Shown here: piece by piece, positions 12,572 through 20,020 of the stretch
Numbering within the stretch: position 1 is the stretch's first letter
Layout: every line of letters starts with the position of its first letter
From: Methylocella tundrae
Lineage (GTDB): Bacteria > Pseudomonadota > Alphaproteobacteria > Rhizobiales > Beijerinckiaceae
Assembly (NCBI RefSeq): GCF_038024855.1
Contig: NZ_CP139089.1
Location: 2,204,501 to 2,268,500 of the forward strand
Reading direction: 5' to 3'
Length of the DNA stretch: 64,000 nucleotides
The notes under the pieces: model-generated
What the model saw: only the letters and a program-made list of their open reading frames with translations
Told to the model about the DNA's origin: nothing
Database searches by the model: none
Program-made: the position numbers and the translations under genes

Positions 12572-12881
12572 GCGACCAACTTTCGCGCAACCTTCAGCGA
12601 TAGGGGAACGTCCGCCTCACCGCCTCGGGTGGGGCTCTATAGCAATCGCCCGCGCCCGATGCAGCAAAAAAAAGCACAATTAGGCTTGACCGCGCAAAAT
12701 GGCAAATCCCGGCGTTTCCGCGATCTCCGGGAGTGGGCGAATCCCTGGAGCCAAGGCGCTCAGCCCGTCCGTCCACTTGCCAAATTCGGCGTTTGCCGCC
12801 TAAACCGGCTGAACCACGGATCGCCGCCCCGTCGTTCTTTGCTCTCGCCGACGCCCGTCTCCTCTCCAACCTTGCCAGCCG
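12572..12881. other. non-coding interval between tRNA-Leu and the multicopper oxidase homologue
   Basis: This divergent interval of 310 bases holds no plausible gene. It should contain the tRNA-Leu promoter (see 12638-12667) and the start signals of the rightward gene at 12882, for which I see neither a strong promoter nor a clear Shine-Dalgarno sequence. Confidence 0.5.
12638..12667 (-). promoter_or_regulatory. candidate sigma-70-type promoter of tRNA-Leu
   Basis: On the minus strand TTGCTG is followed after 18 bases by GCTATA, then a purine start region about 65 bases ahead of the tRNA. The spacing and boxes are acceptable but not ideal. Confidence 0.35.
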
Positions 12882-14270
12882 ATGCCCGCAAAAATGATCA
12901 GCCGCCGGCGCCTCCTCGGATCGGGCCTCGCGATCAGTCTTTTTGATTGTTCCGCGCGCGGCGAGCCGGTCGCGGGCCAGGACGGGTTTTTGATTCTCGA
13001 GGCGGCGCCAGGCTCCCTGCGCCTCCTGCCCGAGCCCGCCGCGCCGACGCCGGTCCTTGCCTTCAACGGCGCGGTCCCCGGCCCACTTTTGCGTTGCAAG
13101 AAAGGCGAAGAACTCAAAATCCGGCTGGTCAACGGGCTTGAGCAGCCAACGAGCCTGTCGTGGCCGGGCGTTCGCATCGTAAATGGCATGGACGGCGTCG
13201 GCGGCCTGACCCAGAAGCCGGTCGCCCCCGGCGAAAGCTTCGACTATCGCTTTACGCCGCCTGACAGCGGCCTGTTCGGGTACAGACCGGGGGTTTTGCC
13301 CTTTGCCGGCGAACAGTTTGGCCGCGGCCTCTATGGCGCGCTCATCGTCAATGAGCCCGATCCGCCGAAGGCCGACCGCGACATGCTCGCCGTCATCGCC
13401 GACTGGCGTCTCGACGACAAGGGCGCGATCATCGCCGATTTCGATGCCAAAGAGGACGCGACGGGGCGTGGCCGCGTCGGCTCGCTGGTCACACTGAATT
13501 CGACGGCTGTTCCCGTGGCGGAGACAATGCCGCCGGGATCGCGCGTCAGGCTGCGCCTTCTGAGCGCCGTCAACGCGCGGATCATGTCGATCGCCTTTGA
13601 AGGCCTGAAGCCCCTCATCCTGGCGGTCGACGGACAGCCGGCCGATTCCGCCTTCGAGCCCGTCCGGCTGACCATTCCCGTCGGACCCGGCGCGCGTTTC
13701 GACATGATGTTCGACCTTCCGGGAGAGGCGGCGGCGCAGGCGCGTTTGATCCTGCGCGGCGACAATGAGCCAGATCGCGTGCTTTTGTCCTTCAGGACGG
13801 AAGGGGAAGCGCGCAAAAGCCTGCCCGCTATCGGCTCGCTTCCAGTCAATCCTTCGCTCCCGGCCGAGATCAGGCTTCAGAACGCAAAGCGCGCGGAACT
13901 CGTGATCGAACCCGCAAAGCAGGCGTCCACAGAAGGGACCCCGCCTCTCTATTGGACGATCAACGGCGTGGCGGCGGCTGCATTTTCCGCGAAGCCGTTG
14001 TTCTCCGTAAAGCGCGGCTCTCCCGTGACCCTTGCGATCGTAAACAGATCCGCCTTCATCCAGGACATCCACGTTCACGGCCATTCCATGCGGCTCCTCC
14101 ATGATCTCGACGACGGCTGGGAGCCTTATTGGCGGGATAGCGTGCTGGTCCCGGCCGGAAAAACCAAGCATCTCGCCTTCATCGCCGACAATCCGGGCAA
14201 ATGGGCCATCGAATCCGCCATCGCCGAGCGGCAGGCCACAGGTCTTTCGGCCTGGTTTCTGGTGACGTGA
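12882..14270 (+). CDS. multicopper-oxidase-fold protein lacking most copper ligands
   Basis: A 462-residue exported protein with cupredoxin domains like CueO/SufI (FtsP). The N-terminus MISRRRLLGSGLAISL is a twin-arginine signal, and a Cys follows in LFDCSARG, so a lipoprotein is possible. Of the four copper motifs, the first reads LSWPGV where HWHG is expected (about residue 90). The second reads GLFGYRPG without His (about 132). The fourth reads WAIESAIAERQATGL where WLFHCHI..H...GM is expected (about 442-456). Only the third, IHVHGHSM (about 395-402), keeps its histidines. A catalytic oxidase is therefore unlikely. A structural role, as for FtsP in division, is a possible parallel. No copper-resistance genes lie nearby. 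The ATG at 12894 is an alternative start. Confidence 0.8.
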   Translation: MPAKMISRRRLLGSGLAISLFDCSARGEPVAGQDGFLILEAAPGSLRLLPEPAAPTPVLAFNGAVPGPLLRCKKGEELKIRLVNGLEQPTSLSWPGVRIVNGMDGVGGLTQKPVAPGESFDYRFTPPDSGLFGYRPGVLPFAGEQFGRGLYGALIVNEPDPPKADRDMLAVIADWRLDDKGAIIADFDAKEDATGRGRVGSLVTLNSTAVPVAETMPPGSRVRLRLLSAVNARIMSIAFEGLKPLILAVDGQPADSAFEPVRLTIPVGPGARFDMMFDLPGEAAAQARLILRGDNEPDRVLLSFRTEGEARKSLPAIGSLPVNPSLPAEIRLQNAKRAELVIEPAKQASTEGTPPLYWTINGVAAAAFSAKPLFSVKRGSPVTLAIVNRSAFIQDIHVHGHSMRLLHDLDDGWEPYWRDSVLVPAGKTKHLAFIADNPGKWAIESAIAERQATGLSAWFLVT

Positions 14271-14296
14271 AGCGCTTGACCCTCTAACGTCCCCTC

Positions 14297-15715
14297 ATGC
14301 CCAACCAGAATTCCTCCCTCATCCACGTCATCGGCGGCGGCCTCGCCGGAGCGGAAGCCGCCTGGCAGATCGCCAGCCGGAACATTCCCGTCGCGCTGCA
14401 TGAAATGCGACCCGCGCGGCAAACGCCGGCGCATCGCTCCGGCGATCTCGCCGAACTCGTCTGCTCCAATTCATTCCGGGCGGACGACCCCGAAACCAGC
14501 GCCATCGGCATGCTGCACCGGGAAATGCGCGCGCTGGGTTCGCTCATCATGAGCGCCGCCGACGCTCACAAGCTGCCGGCGGGCGGCGCGCTCGCCGTCG
14601 ACCGGAATGGATTTTCGGCTCACATCACGGCGCAGATTTCGAACCATCCCCTGATCGAAATTTTCCGCGAGGAAATCGAGGGATTGCCGCCAGCCGACTG
14701 GCAAAACGTCATCATCGCCACCGGCCCTCTGACCTCGCCGGCTCTCGCGGCGGCGATCGGCGCGCTCACCGGCGAGCGCGATCTGGCTTTCTACGACGCG
14801 ATCGCGCCTGTGGTGCATCGAGACTCGATCGACATGAGCAAGGCCTGGATGCAGTCGCGCTATGACAAGGCGGGCCCGGGCGGCACGGGCGCGGATTACA
14901 TCAATTGTCCGCTCGACAAAGACCAGTATTACGCCTTCATCGAGGCGCTCAACCGGGCGGAAAAAATCGAATTCAAGGAATTCGAGGATACGCCCTATTT
15001 CAACGGCTGCCTGCCGATCGAGGTTATGGCCGAGCGCGGCGCCGAAACCCTGCGCCACGGTCCGATGAAGCCCTTCGGCCTCACCAATCCGCATAATCCC
15101 GGCGTCAAGGCCTATGCCGTCGTGCAACTGCGGCAGGACAACGCCCTCGGCACACTTTATAATATGGTCGGCTTCCAGACCAAGCTGAAGCATGGCGCGC
15201 AGGTCGGGGTGTTTCGCGCCATTCCGGGGCTGGAGCAGGCGAATTTCGCGCGGCTCGGCGGCTTGCATCGCAACACGTTCCTGAATTCCCCGAAAGTGCT
15301 GGACCGCGCCTTCCGCCTCAAGGCGGACCCGAGACTTCGCTTTGCCGGCCAGATCACGGGGTGCGAGGGTTATGTCGAAAGCGCGGCGATCGGGCTGATC
15401 GCAGGACGCATGGCCGCGGCCGATGAAAAGGGCGAGGCGTTTCCCCCTTTGCCCGCGACGACCGCGATCGGCTCACTTATTAATCATATTACGGCGGGAC
15501 ATATCGAGACGATCGACGCAGGCCCCCCCTCTTTTCAGCCGATGAACGTCAACTTCGGGCTGTTTCCGCCCCTGACGGAAAAGCTCGCCGCGCCGGAAGG
15601 CAGGCGCCTGCGCGGCGCCGAGAAGGCCGCGCTGAAAAAGGCGGCGATCAGCGCACGCGGGTCTCGCGATCTTGACGCCTGGATGGCGGCGAACGACATT
15701 CGCGCAGTGGGTTGA
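14297..15715 (+). CDS. trmFO: methylenetetrahydrofolate-tRNA-(uracil-5-)-methyltransferase TrmFO
   Basis: TrmFO makes 5-methyluridine at position 54 of tRNA using methylenetetrahydrofolate and FAD. It replaces the SAM-dependent TrmA in many alphaproteobacteria and Gram-positives. The 472-residue product starts with the FAD dinucleotide motif [16 protein letters not shown] and contains [10 protein letters not shown], the [16 protein letters not shown] segment, FGLTNPH, and the C-terminal [14 protein letters not shown], all family landmarks. It lies 26 bases after the multicopper oxidase homologue on the same strand. An insertion element begins 29 bases after its stop and separates it from a short dyad at 18006-18018 that may have been its terminator. 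Confidence 0.96.
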   Translation: MPNQNSSLIHVIGGGLAGAEAAWQIASRNIPVALHEMRPARQTPAHRSGDLAELVCSNSFRADDPETSAIGMLHREMRALGSLIMSAADAHKLPAGGALAVDRNGFSAHITAQISNHPLIEIFREEIEGLPPADWQNVIIATGPLTSPALAAAIGALTGERDLAFYDAIAPVVHRDSIDMSKAWMQSRYDKAGPGGTGADYINCPLDKDQYYAFIEALNRAEKIEFKEFEDTPYFNGCLPIEVMAERGAETLRHGPMKPFGLTNPHNPGVKAYAVVQLRQDNALGTLYNMVGFQTKLKHGAQVGVFRAIPGLEQANFARLGGLHRNTFLNSPKVLDRAFRLKADPRLRFAGQITGCEGYVESAAIGLIAGRMAAADEKGEAFPPLPATTAIGSLINHITAGHIETIDAGPPSFQPMNVNFGLFPPLTEKLAAPEGRRLRGAEKAALKKAAISARGSRDLDAWMAANDIRAVG

Positions 15716-15736
15716 CCCAATTCGAAGGTCTTCAGG

Positions 15737-15744
15737 CATATTCG
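15737..15744. repeat. 8-bp target site duplication, left copy
   Basis: CATATTCG directly precedes the left terminal inverted repeat and is repeated exactly at 17998-18005 after the right end. This shows an insertion with an 8-base duplication, the size usual for IS1-family elements. Confidence 0.9.
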
Positions 15745-15767
15745 GGCAGTGTCTCAGTTTGAAATTT
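15745..15767. repeat. left terminal inverted repeat of the IS element
   Basis: Twenty-three bases beginning GGCAGTGTCTCAG match the inverted right end at 17975-17997 except for the third base. Confidence 0.9.
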
Positions 15768-15837
15768 TAGGCCATAGCTAAAGCTGCGCCAATGTGCGAA
15801 TCGCTCGCCTGCACATTTTTGCCGCTAGATCAATAAG

Positions 15838-15871
15838 TGACATTTTGTCAAGTGCGTGCTATTTGAATAGC
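15838..15871 (+). promoter_or_regulatory. two adjacent dyads upstream of the passenger operon
   Basis: TGACATTTTGTCA (15838-15850; 5-bp arms) and GCTATTTGAATAGC (15858-15871; 6-bp arms) lie in tandem 60-95 bases before the first passenger gene, in an AT-rich stretch likely to hold its promoter (TTGTCA may serve as a -35 box). Paired operators of this sort are common in autoregulated toxin-antitoxin operons. Their role here is inferred from position only. Confidence 0.4.
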
Positions 15872-15932
15872 AACGAAAATCATCGCTATCCGCACAAATC
15901 AAAGACTTGCTGCTCAAAAACGGGAACGAATC

Positions 15933-16151
15933 ATGCCTAAAGGCCCACAAGGGCAAAAACGACCTGCTGACGCCATCGGCTGCGCGGTTCATGTTATGCG
16001 CATTGCCACGGGCGAAATCATCGAAGAATTGAAAGATCCGTCTGGCAAGGTTCGCTCGGGGAAAGCCGGATCTAAAGCGCGCGCGGAAAAGCTCTCACAG
16101 GGGGAACGCACGGCCATTGCAAAAAAAGCAGCGGCACGGCGTTGGGGATGA
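15933..16151 (+). CDS. small basic protein, first gene of the IS passenger operon
   Basis: This encodes 72 residues, beginning MPKGPQGQKRPADAIGCAV and ending in the basic tail LSQGERTAIAKKAAARRW. Similar small proteins with this N- and C-terminus occur widely in rhizobia without a known function, as far as I can recall. The basic tail suggests nucleic-acid contact. Its TGA overlaps the ATG of the Panacea gene (ATGA at 16148-16151), so the two are translationally coupled. No Shine-Dalgarno sequence better than GGGAACG precedes the ATG. It may be a regulator or third component of the adjacent toxin-antitoxin-like pair; I have no direct evidence for either. Confidence 0.7.
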   Translation: MPKGPQGQKRPADAIGCAVHVMRIATGEIIEELKDPSGKVRSGKAGSKARAEKLSQGERTAIAKKAAARRWG

Positions 16152-16606
16152 TGGCGCACAGCGCACTAACAATCGCAAAATATTTTCTGTCTCTTCCCGA
16201 CGAGGAGTCGGGGGAGCTTGTGTCTAATCTGAAAATTCAAAAGCTATTATATTACGCCCAAGGGTATGCCATTGGCATGGGTGGGGTTAATTCGCCGCTT
16301 TTCAGAGAAAAGATTTATGCGTGGAAACACGGCCCTGTTGTAAGAGAAGTATATAATAGCTACTCGGCGTACGGTTCCGGTGCCCTTCCTGTGGAATCGC
16401 GTCCAAATTTACCAGTCGAAACTAGGGAGTTCTTGGACGACATATACAGGGTGTTCGGCAGGTATTCAGCGTGGACGTTGAGGGACATGACTCATCGTGA
16501 ACCGCCGTGGCTTAATAATTACGAACCAAATGTTCCGGATATTGAAATCCCGCTAGTTGACCTGCATAAATACTTTAAACAATATGTCAAAAAAACGAAA
16601 AGCTAA
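16148..16606 (+). CDS. Panacea-domain (SocA/DUF4065) antitoxin-like protein
   Basis: About 152 residues that fit the Panacea (DUF4065, SocA-like) domain throughout. The signature runs are NLKIQKLLYYAQGYAI, EKIYAWKHGPVVREVY and LRDMTHREPPW. Panacea proteins act as antitoxins for many unrelated toxins. SocA of Caulobacter is also a ClpXP adaptor for its toxin SocB. The start is ambiguous among TTG 16142, ATG 16148 and ATG 16151; I chose the ATGA overlap with the preceding gene. The 3' end overlaps the next gene by 23 bases. Codon use is AT-rich (many AAT, TAT and TTA codons) compared with the chromosome, which points to recent acquisition with the IS element. Confidence 0.85.
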   Translation: MMAHSALTIAKYFLSLPDEESGELVSNLKIQKLLYYAQGYAIGMGGVNSPLFREKIYAWKHGPVVREVYNSYSAYGSGALPVESRPNLPVETREFLDDIYRVFGRYSAWTLRDMTHREPPWLNNYEPNVPDIEIPLVDLHKYFKQYVKKTKS

Positions 16607-17060
16607 AAGCAGCAAGCGATTATTACCTAAAACAATCCAATTACCATCGTCAGATGCGGGAGAGCAGCATATTGGCGTTTCGTCTAATAAGACAGGGAGG
16701 CCTCTGTTTTCTTTTAGACACATTTGCAACAAGGAATTTTGTGTTAAAAAATGCAGTATTGAGCAATTTAAAGCTTACTCTGACGCGCTAAGAATGCTCA
16801 GCGATCTAGAATGGGGCGTAATAGACGGATTGCCTAGTAACGGCCGTGGCTATGAGGCAATCCCGGTGAAATCGCTCAATGCAAGCGCAAAAATCCCTGA
16901 GCCTTTTTCCAAGGCGGAGGCGGTCCTCGTGTTCCGTTTTGGCGGTGGTGGAGCAGTTGCCAGCCGAACTGCCGGGAGAATTGCGGGGATTAAGGATAGA
17001 GACCGATTTTATGTCCTTTTCATAGATTCTAGGTTCGATTTATACGACCATGGATCGTAA
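16584..17060 (+). CDS. putative toxin partner of the Panacea protein
   Basis: Encodes 158 residues from the ATG at 16584 (MSKKRKAKSSKRLLPKTIQL). The Lys-rich start is followed by SFRHICNKEFCVKKCSIEQF (three Cys), a Gly-rich VLVFRFGGGGAV segment, and the C-terminal RFYVLFIDSRFDLYDHG. I do not recognise the family with certainty. The small size, overlap with the upstream Panacea gene by 23 bases and AT-rich composition fit the usual place of a Panacea-neutralised toxin. The C-terminal beta-strand pattern with aromatic and Asp residues is reminiscent of small RNA-interacting toxins, but no catalytic motif can be named. Confidence 0.6.
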   Translation: MSKKRKAKSSKRLLPKTIQLPSSDAGEQHIGVSSNKTGRPLFSFRHICNKEFCVKKCSIEQFKAYSDALRMLSDLEWGVIDGLPSNGRGYEAIPVKSLNASAKIPEPFSKAEAVLVFRFGGGGAVASRTAGRIAGIKDRDRFYVLFIDSRFDLYDHGS

Positions 17061-17109
17061 CTGACTTTTTTGCTTGCTAACTCGCTATAACAAGCATAAA
17101 GTTCATTTT

Positions 17110-17988
17110 ATGAACAAGCTCCCTATCGCCACACGCGTCCAAATCCTCTCCATGCTCTGCGAGGGATCGTCTATGCGGTCGATCTCGCGCATTACTGGCG
17201 TGTCGATCAACACCGTGACGAAGCTCTTGGAAGACGCTGGCGAGGTTTGTGTGACCTTCCATGATGAGCATGTGCGTGGCGTGAAGGCCAAGCGCGTTCA
17301 GGTCGATGAAATCTGGTCTTTCACCTATGCGAAGGCCAAGAACGTTGCGAGCGCGAAGGACGCCCCAGATGGCCCTGGCGATACTTGGACTTGGACCGCG
17401 CTTGAAGGCGATACTAAGCTTATTGTTTCGTTCTTTGTCGGAGGCCGTGACGGTGATTGCGCCAAATGGTTCATGGATGACGTAGCCGCTCGGCTCGCGA
17501 CCCGCGTCCAGCTTACCAGCAACGGGCATAAGGCATATCTGGAAGCCGTCGAAAGAGCCTTCGGGGCGGACGTAGACTATGCGCAGCTTGTGAAGCTCTA
17601 TGGCGCATCGGCGGATAGCTTCAAGGGCCGCTATAGCCCGGCCGAATGCACGGGGATCAAGAAAATTCCGGTCGAGGGGAAACCCGATCCGAAGCATATC
17701 AGCACGTCATTCGTAGAGCGCCAGAACCTCACCATGCGCATGTCCATGCGCCGGTTCACGCGCCTGACCAATGGGTTTTCCAAGAAGGTCGAGAACCACG
17801 TTCACATGGTCGCGCTTTATACCGTTTGGTATAACTGGCTGCGTATTCACAAGACACTTCGCGTAACGCCAGCGATGGCGGCTGGCCTGACCGGAAAGCT
17901 CATGGATTGGGAAGATATTACCGAGATCATGGATGCAGCCGACGAATCCAAAAAGCGCGGCCTATACAAAAAACAAATTTCAAACTGA
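17110..17988 (+). CDS. IS1-family DDE transposase with Asn at the second catalytic position
   Basis: A 292-residue transposase from the ATG at 17110 (MNKLPIATRVQILSML); the frame is open from 17074 but the earlier part is unlike the family. An N-terminal helix-turn-helix (SMRSISRITGVSINTVTKLL) precedes the DDE core. The first Asp is D66 in QVDEIWSF. The last acidic residue is E203 in SFVERQNLTMR. Where homologues read T(T/S)DGHKAYL, this copy reads TSNGHKAYL, so residue 138 is Asn (AAC at 17521-17523, one G-to-A change from GAC). If that position is the second catalytic Asp, as in IS1 InsB (TDGW), this copy cannot transpose itself. Otherwise the gene is intact, and its stop lies inside the right terminal repeat. 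Confidence 0.88.
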   Translation: MNKLPIATRVQILSMLCEGSSMRSISRITGVSINTVTKLLEDAGEVCVTFHDEHVRGVKAKRVQVDEIWSFTYAKAKNVASAKDAPDGPGDTWTWTALEGDTKLIVSFFVGGRDGDCAKWFMDDVAARLATRVQLTSNGHKAYLEAVERAFGADVDYAQLVKLYGASADSFKGRYSPAECTGIKKIPVEGKPDPKHISTSFVERQNLTMRMSMRRFTRLTNGFSKKVENHVHMVALYTVWYNWLRIHKTLRVTPAMAAGLTGKLMDWEDITEIMDAADESKKRGLYKKQISN

Positions 17989-17997
17989 GACACTACC
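17975..17997. repeat. right terminal inverted repeat of the IS element
   Basis: Inverted copy of 15745-15767 with one mismatch. It contains the last codons and TGA of the transposase gene. Confidence 0.9.
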
Positions 17998-18005
17998 CAT
18001 ATTCG
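17998..18005. repeat. 8-bp target site duplication, right copy
   Basis: CATATTCG, identical to 15737-15744. Directly after it, AGACA-TCT-TGTCT plus a T run (18006-18022) forms a small dyad that may be the displaced trmFO terminator. Confidence 0.9.
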
Positions 18006-18072
18006 AGACATCTTGTCTTTTTGACGCCAAGCTGACACAGTCGCCGCGCTTTTCTTTGATGAGATCGGCGCG

Positions 18073-18894
18073 ATGAGCGATGAAACCTCCATTCTTGTGC
18101 TCGGCATGGACGAACTGGCGTCCGCGATCGCCCGCAAGCTTCATCTTTCCGGCTATGCCGTCGCCATCCATCAGCCGACGCCGCCTCGAACCATCCGGCG
18201 ACGCATGGCTTTCGTCGACGCCTGGACCGATGGCGCCTTCAGTTTTGAAGGAGTCGAAGCCCGCCGCGCTGACAAGACCCGGGATTTTCTCGATTCGCTC
18301 AAAAGCGGCGCGTCGATTCCAGTGCTCTGGCATCCGTTCGAGGATGTGGCGACGCGCTGGCCCTGGGACGTCATCGTCGATGCGCGCGCCGGGACCGGCG
18401 CCGCGCCTGAGAAACTGCGTCATCTCAGTGAGTTCACTGTCGGACTCGGCCGCGGCTTCGTCGCTGGCGAGCATTGCGACATTGTGATCGACATTGGAGC
18501 GCGCGATCCTGGCGCGGTGCTGCGGAACGGATCAATCACGCGCCAGGACTCTCGCGACGAAGAGCGCTTTGCCGACGGCAGAATGATCGCCGCTCCCCAT
18601 CATGGGCTCTTTCACGGCGCAAAACGGCTCGGCGAGCGGATCGCCAAAAGCGACATCGTCGGCTCCATCGGCGAAACCGCCATCCTCGCGCCGGTCTCTG
18701 GCCGCTTGCGCGGGCTGGCGCGCGATGGCGTGGCGGTCGCAAAAGGCGCTGACGTCGCGGAGATCGTCCCATCCCCCGGCGCGGAGGTCGCCGGCATCAG
18801 CAAGCGCGATCGCCTGATCGCCCGCAGCGTCGCATTCGTGATCGAAATGGAGCGCGCCGGCTACGCGCCAATTTCCCTCGAGAGCTTTTTTTAG
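18073..18894 (+). CDS. YqeB/EF2563-family protein (molybdenum hydroxylase system)
   Basis: A 273-residue protein whose middle, VGLGRGFVAGEHCDIVIDIG (about residues 124-143) with DPGAVLRNGS after it, matches the YqeB/EF2563 family. That family is named for its link to selenium-dependent molybdenum hydroxylase maturation. The C-terminal half, GETAILAPVSGRLRGLARDG with VAKGADVAEIVP, is also family-like and resembles a biotinyl-lipoyl-type hammerhead. The N-terminus SILVLGMDELASAIARKLHLSGY looks like a nucleotide-binding start. No molybdenum enzyme or selenium gene is in the window, so the role here is open. The IS element sits 68 bases upstream and may have replaced its promoter. The convergent neighbour is ubiA. 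Confidence 0.75.
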   Translation: MSDETSILVLGMDELASAIARKLHLSGYAVAIHQPTPPRTIRRRMAFVDAWTDGAFSFEGVEARRADKTRDFLDSLKSGASIPVLWHPFEDVATRWPWDVIVDARAGTGAAPEKLRHLSEFTVGLGRGFVAGEHCDIVIDIGARDPGAVLRNGSITRQDSRDEERFADGRMIAAPHHGLFHGAKRLGERIAKSDIVGSIGETAILAPVSGRLRGLARDGVAVAKGADVAEIVPSPGAEVAGISKRDRLIARSVAFVIEMERAGYAPISLESFF

Positions 18895-18907
18895 GGCATG
18901 ACGCCCT
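18893..18907 (+). terminator. short hairpin at the yqeB-like stop
   Basis: AGGGC-ATGAC-GCCCT starts within the stop codon and directly abuts the palindromic repeat at 18906. A T-rich run (TTTTTTT) precedes it, which would form an A tract/T tract for the opposite strand. Confidence 0.4.
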
Positions 18908-19019
18908 AGAGCATATTCCGATCAGATCGGGTTCGATCTGATTGAATATGCTCAAGCTTTTGAATCTGGAGCGATTTCTGATCGATCGAATGACTCCATT
19001 CGATCGGAAAGCGCTCTAG
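18906..19019. repeat. dispersed palindromic repeat, copy 1
   Basis: A 114-bp unit bounded by CTAGAGC and GCTCTAG. It holds two hairpins: 18909-18953 (arms GAGCATATTC / GAATATGCTC extended by GATCAGATCG pairing) and 18969-19016 (arms starting GAGCG and ending CGCTC, with ATTCGATCG pairing). Seventy bases (18944-19013) are identical, inverted, to 33012-33081. It fills the gap between the convergent yqeB-like gene and ubiA and contains the ubiA stop codon. It could act as a bidirectional terminator or be a nonautonomous mobile repeat. Confidence 0.85.
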
Positions 19020-20020
19020 CCCAGAGCCAGCCGAACCGCCTCGCCGCAAAGACCCGCGCAGAGAATAAGCCCCGCGTCACGGTTCGAACGGAACAGACGC
19101 AGGGCGGGGGTCGCATCTTCGTCCAGGCTTTCGGCGGGCGCGGGAAGATGAGCGACCTGCCAGGCAAGATGGGCGGCAAAGCCAGCGAGTCCCGCCAGCG
19201 CCAGGCCGCCCGCCCCTGCGGCGAATATGGCGGCTGCGACGCAGGCGATCGAGACGGCATAGAGGCACGCCACGCCGACGCGCACGCGGCGCCCGAAAAA
19301 CCGCGCGGTCGAGCCTATGCCGACGATAGCGTCATCCTTGACGTCCATCATCGCATAGATCGTGTCATAGCCGATGGTCCAGAATATCGCGCCCGCATAA
19401 AGAAGCACGGGCGCGGCTTCCAGCGATCCGAGCGCCGCCGCCCAGCCCATCAGTCCGCCCCAGGCGAAGGCGGCCCCGAGAACGGCCTGCGGCCAGGACG
19501 TGATCCGCTTCATGAAGGGGTAAATGCCGACGAAGCCGAGCGACGAAAAGCCAAGCAGGATGGCGAAGCGATTGAAGCTCAAGAGAACGGCGAGGCCGAT
19601 GAGACACTGGACCGCGAGAAAGACGACGGCGGCGGGCGCGCCGACGCGGCCGGAGGGAAGCGGCCGGCCTCTCGTGCGCTCGACTTTCGCGTCGATGCCG
19701 CGGTCGACAATGTCGTTATAGGTCGAGCCCGCGCCGCGCATGGCGATGGACCCTATCAGAAAAAGGAGGAGATCGCGGCCGTGCGGCAGGACGCCCTGAT
19801 GAACGCTCGCAAGCGCGCTCGATTGCCAGCACGGCAAGACCAGCAGCCACCAGCCGATCGGGCGGTCGATCCGGGCGAGCTGGAGAAAAGGCGCCCATGA
19901 TTTCGGCGCCAGGCGGAAGAGCAAAGACCTTTGGTCAGCGTCGGGCAGACGCAACGGGTCCGCTGGCGCCTCACGCGCCGTGCCGCCTGAGCGAGGGGCC
20001 GCGGACGCCGTCTTCGTCAC
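19016..20020 (-). CDS. ubiA: 4-hydroxybenzoate polyprenyltransferase
   Basis: UbiA attaches the polyprenyl chain to 4-hydroxybenzoate in ubiquinone synthesis, in the inner membrane. Both Asp-rich substrate motifs are present: NDIVDRGID (about residues 112-120) and DVKDD in YAMMDVKDD (about 234-242). About eight hydrophobic helices follow the ARIDRPIGWWLL segment. I chose the GTG at 20020 (334 residues), whose GTGA overlaps the stop of the upstream gene. The frame is open to 20191, but that part lies over the neighbour. The stop codon TAG is contributed by the end of palindromic repeat copy 1. Confidence 0.93.
   Translation of the reverse strand: MTKTASAAPRSGGTAREAPADPLRLPDADQRSLLFRLAPKSWAPFLQLARIDRPIGWWLLVLPCWQSSALASVHQGVLPHGRDLLLFLIGSIAMRGAGSTYNDIVDRGIDAKVERTRGRPLPSGRVGAPAAVVFLAVQCLIGLAVLLSFNRFAILLGFSSLGFVGIYPFMKRITSWPQAVLGAAFAWGGLMGWAAALGSLEAAPVLLYAGAIFWTIGYDTIYAMMDVKDDAIVGIGSTARFFGRRVRVGVACLYAVSIACVAAAIFAAGAGGLALAGLAGFAAHLAWQVAHLPAPAESLDEDATPALRLFRSNRDAGLILCAGLCGEAVRLALG

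Larger units (their letters stand above)
15745..17997 (+). mobile_element. IS1-family insertion sequence with three passenger genes
   Basis: The element is 2253 bp, bounded by 23-bp terminal inverted repeats with one mismatch (left starts GGCAGTGTCTCAG, right reads GGTAGTGTCTCAG on the complementary strand) and flanked by the exact 8-bp duplication CATATTCG. The ends resemble the GGTAATGACTCC end of IS1, and the transposase at 17110 is of the IS1-like DDE type. It is about twice the size of a simple one-ORF element. The extra 1.1 kb upstream of the transposase encodes three overlapping genes including a Panacea/SocA protein. Those genes are visibly AT-richer than the host, while the transposase is not. 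It interrupts a roughly 97-base gap between trmFO and the yqeB-like gene without breaking either. Confidence 0.9.

Noticed and set aside
12594..14171. Open frame of 525 codons opposite the multicopper oxidase homologue
   Set aside because: Shadow frame. The plus-strand product has a Tat signal and a recognisable fold.
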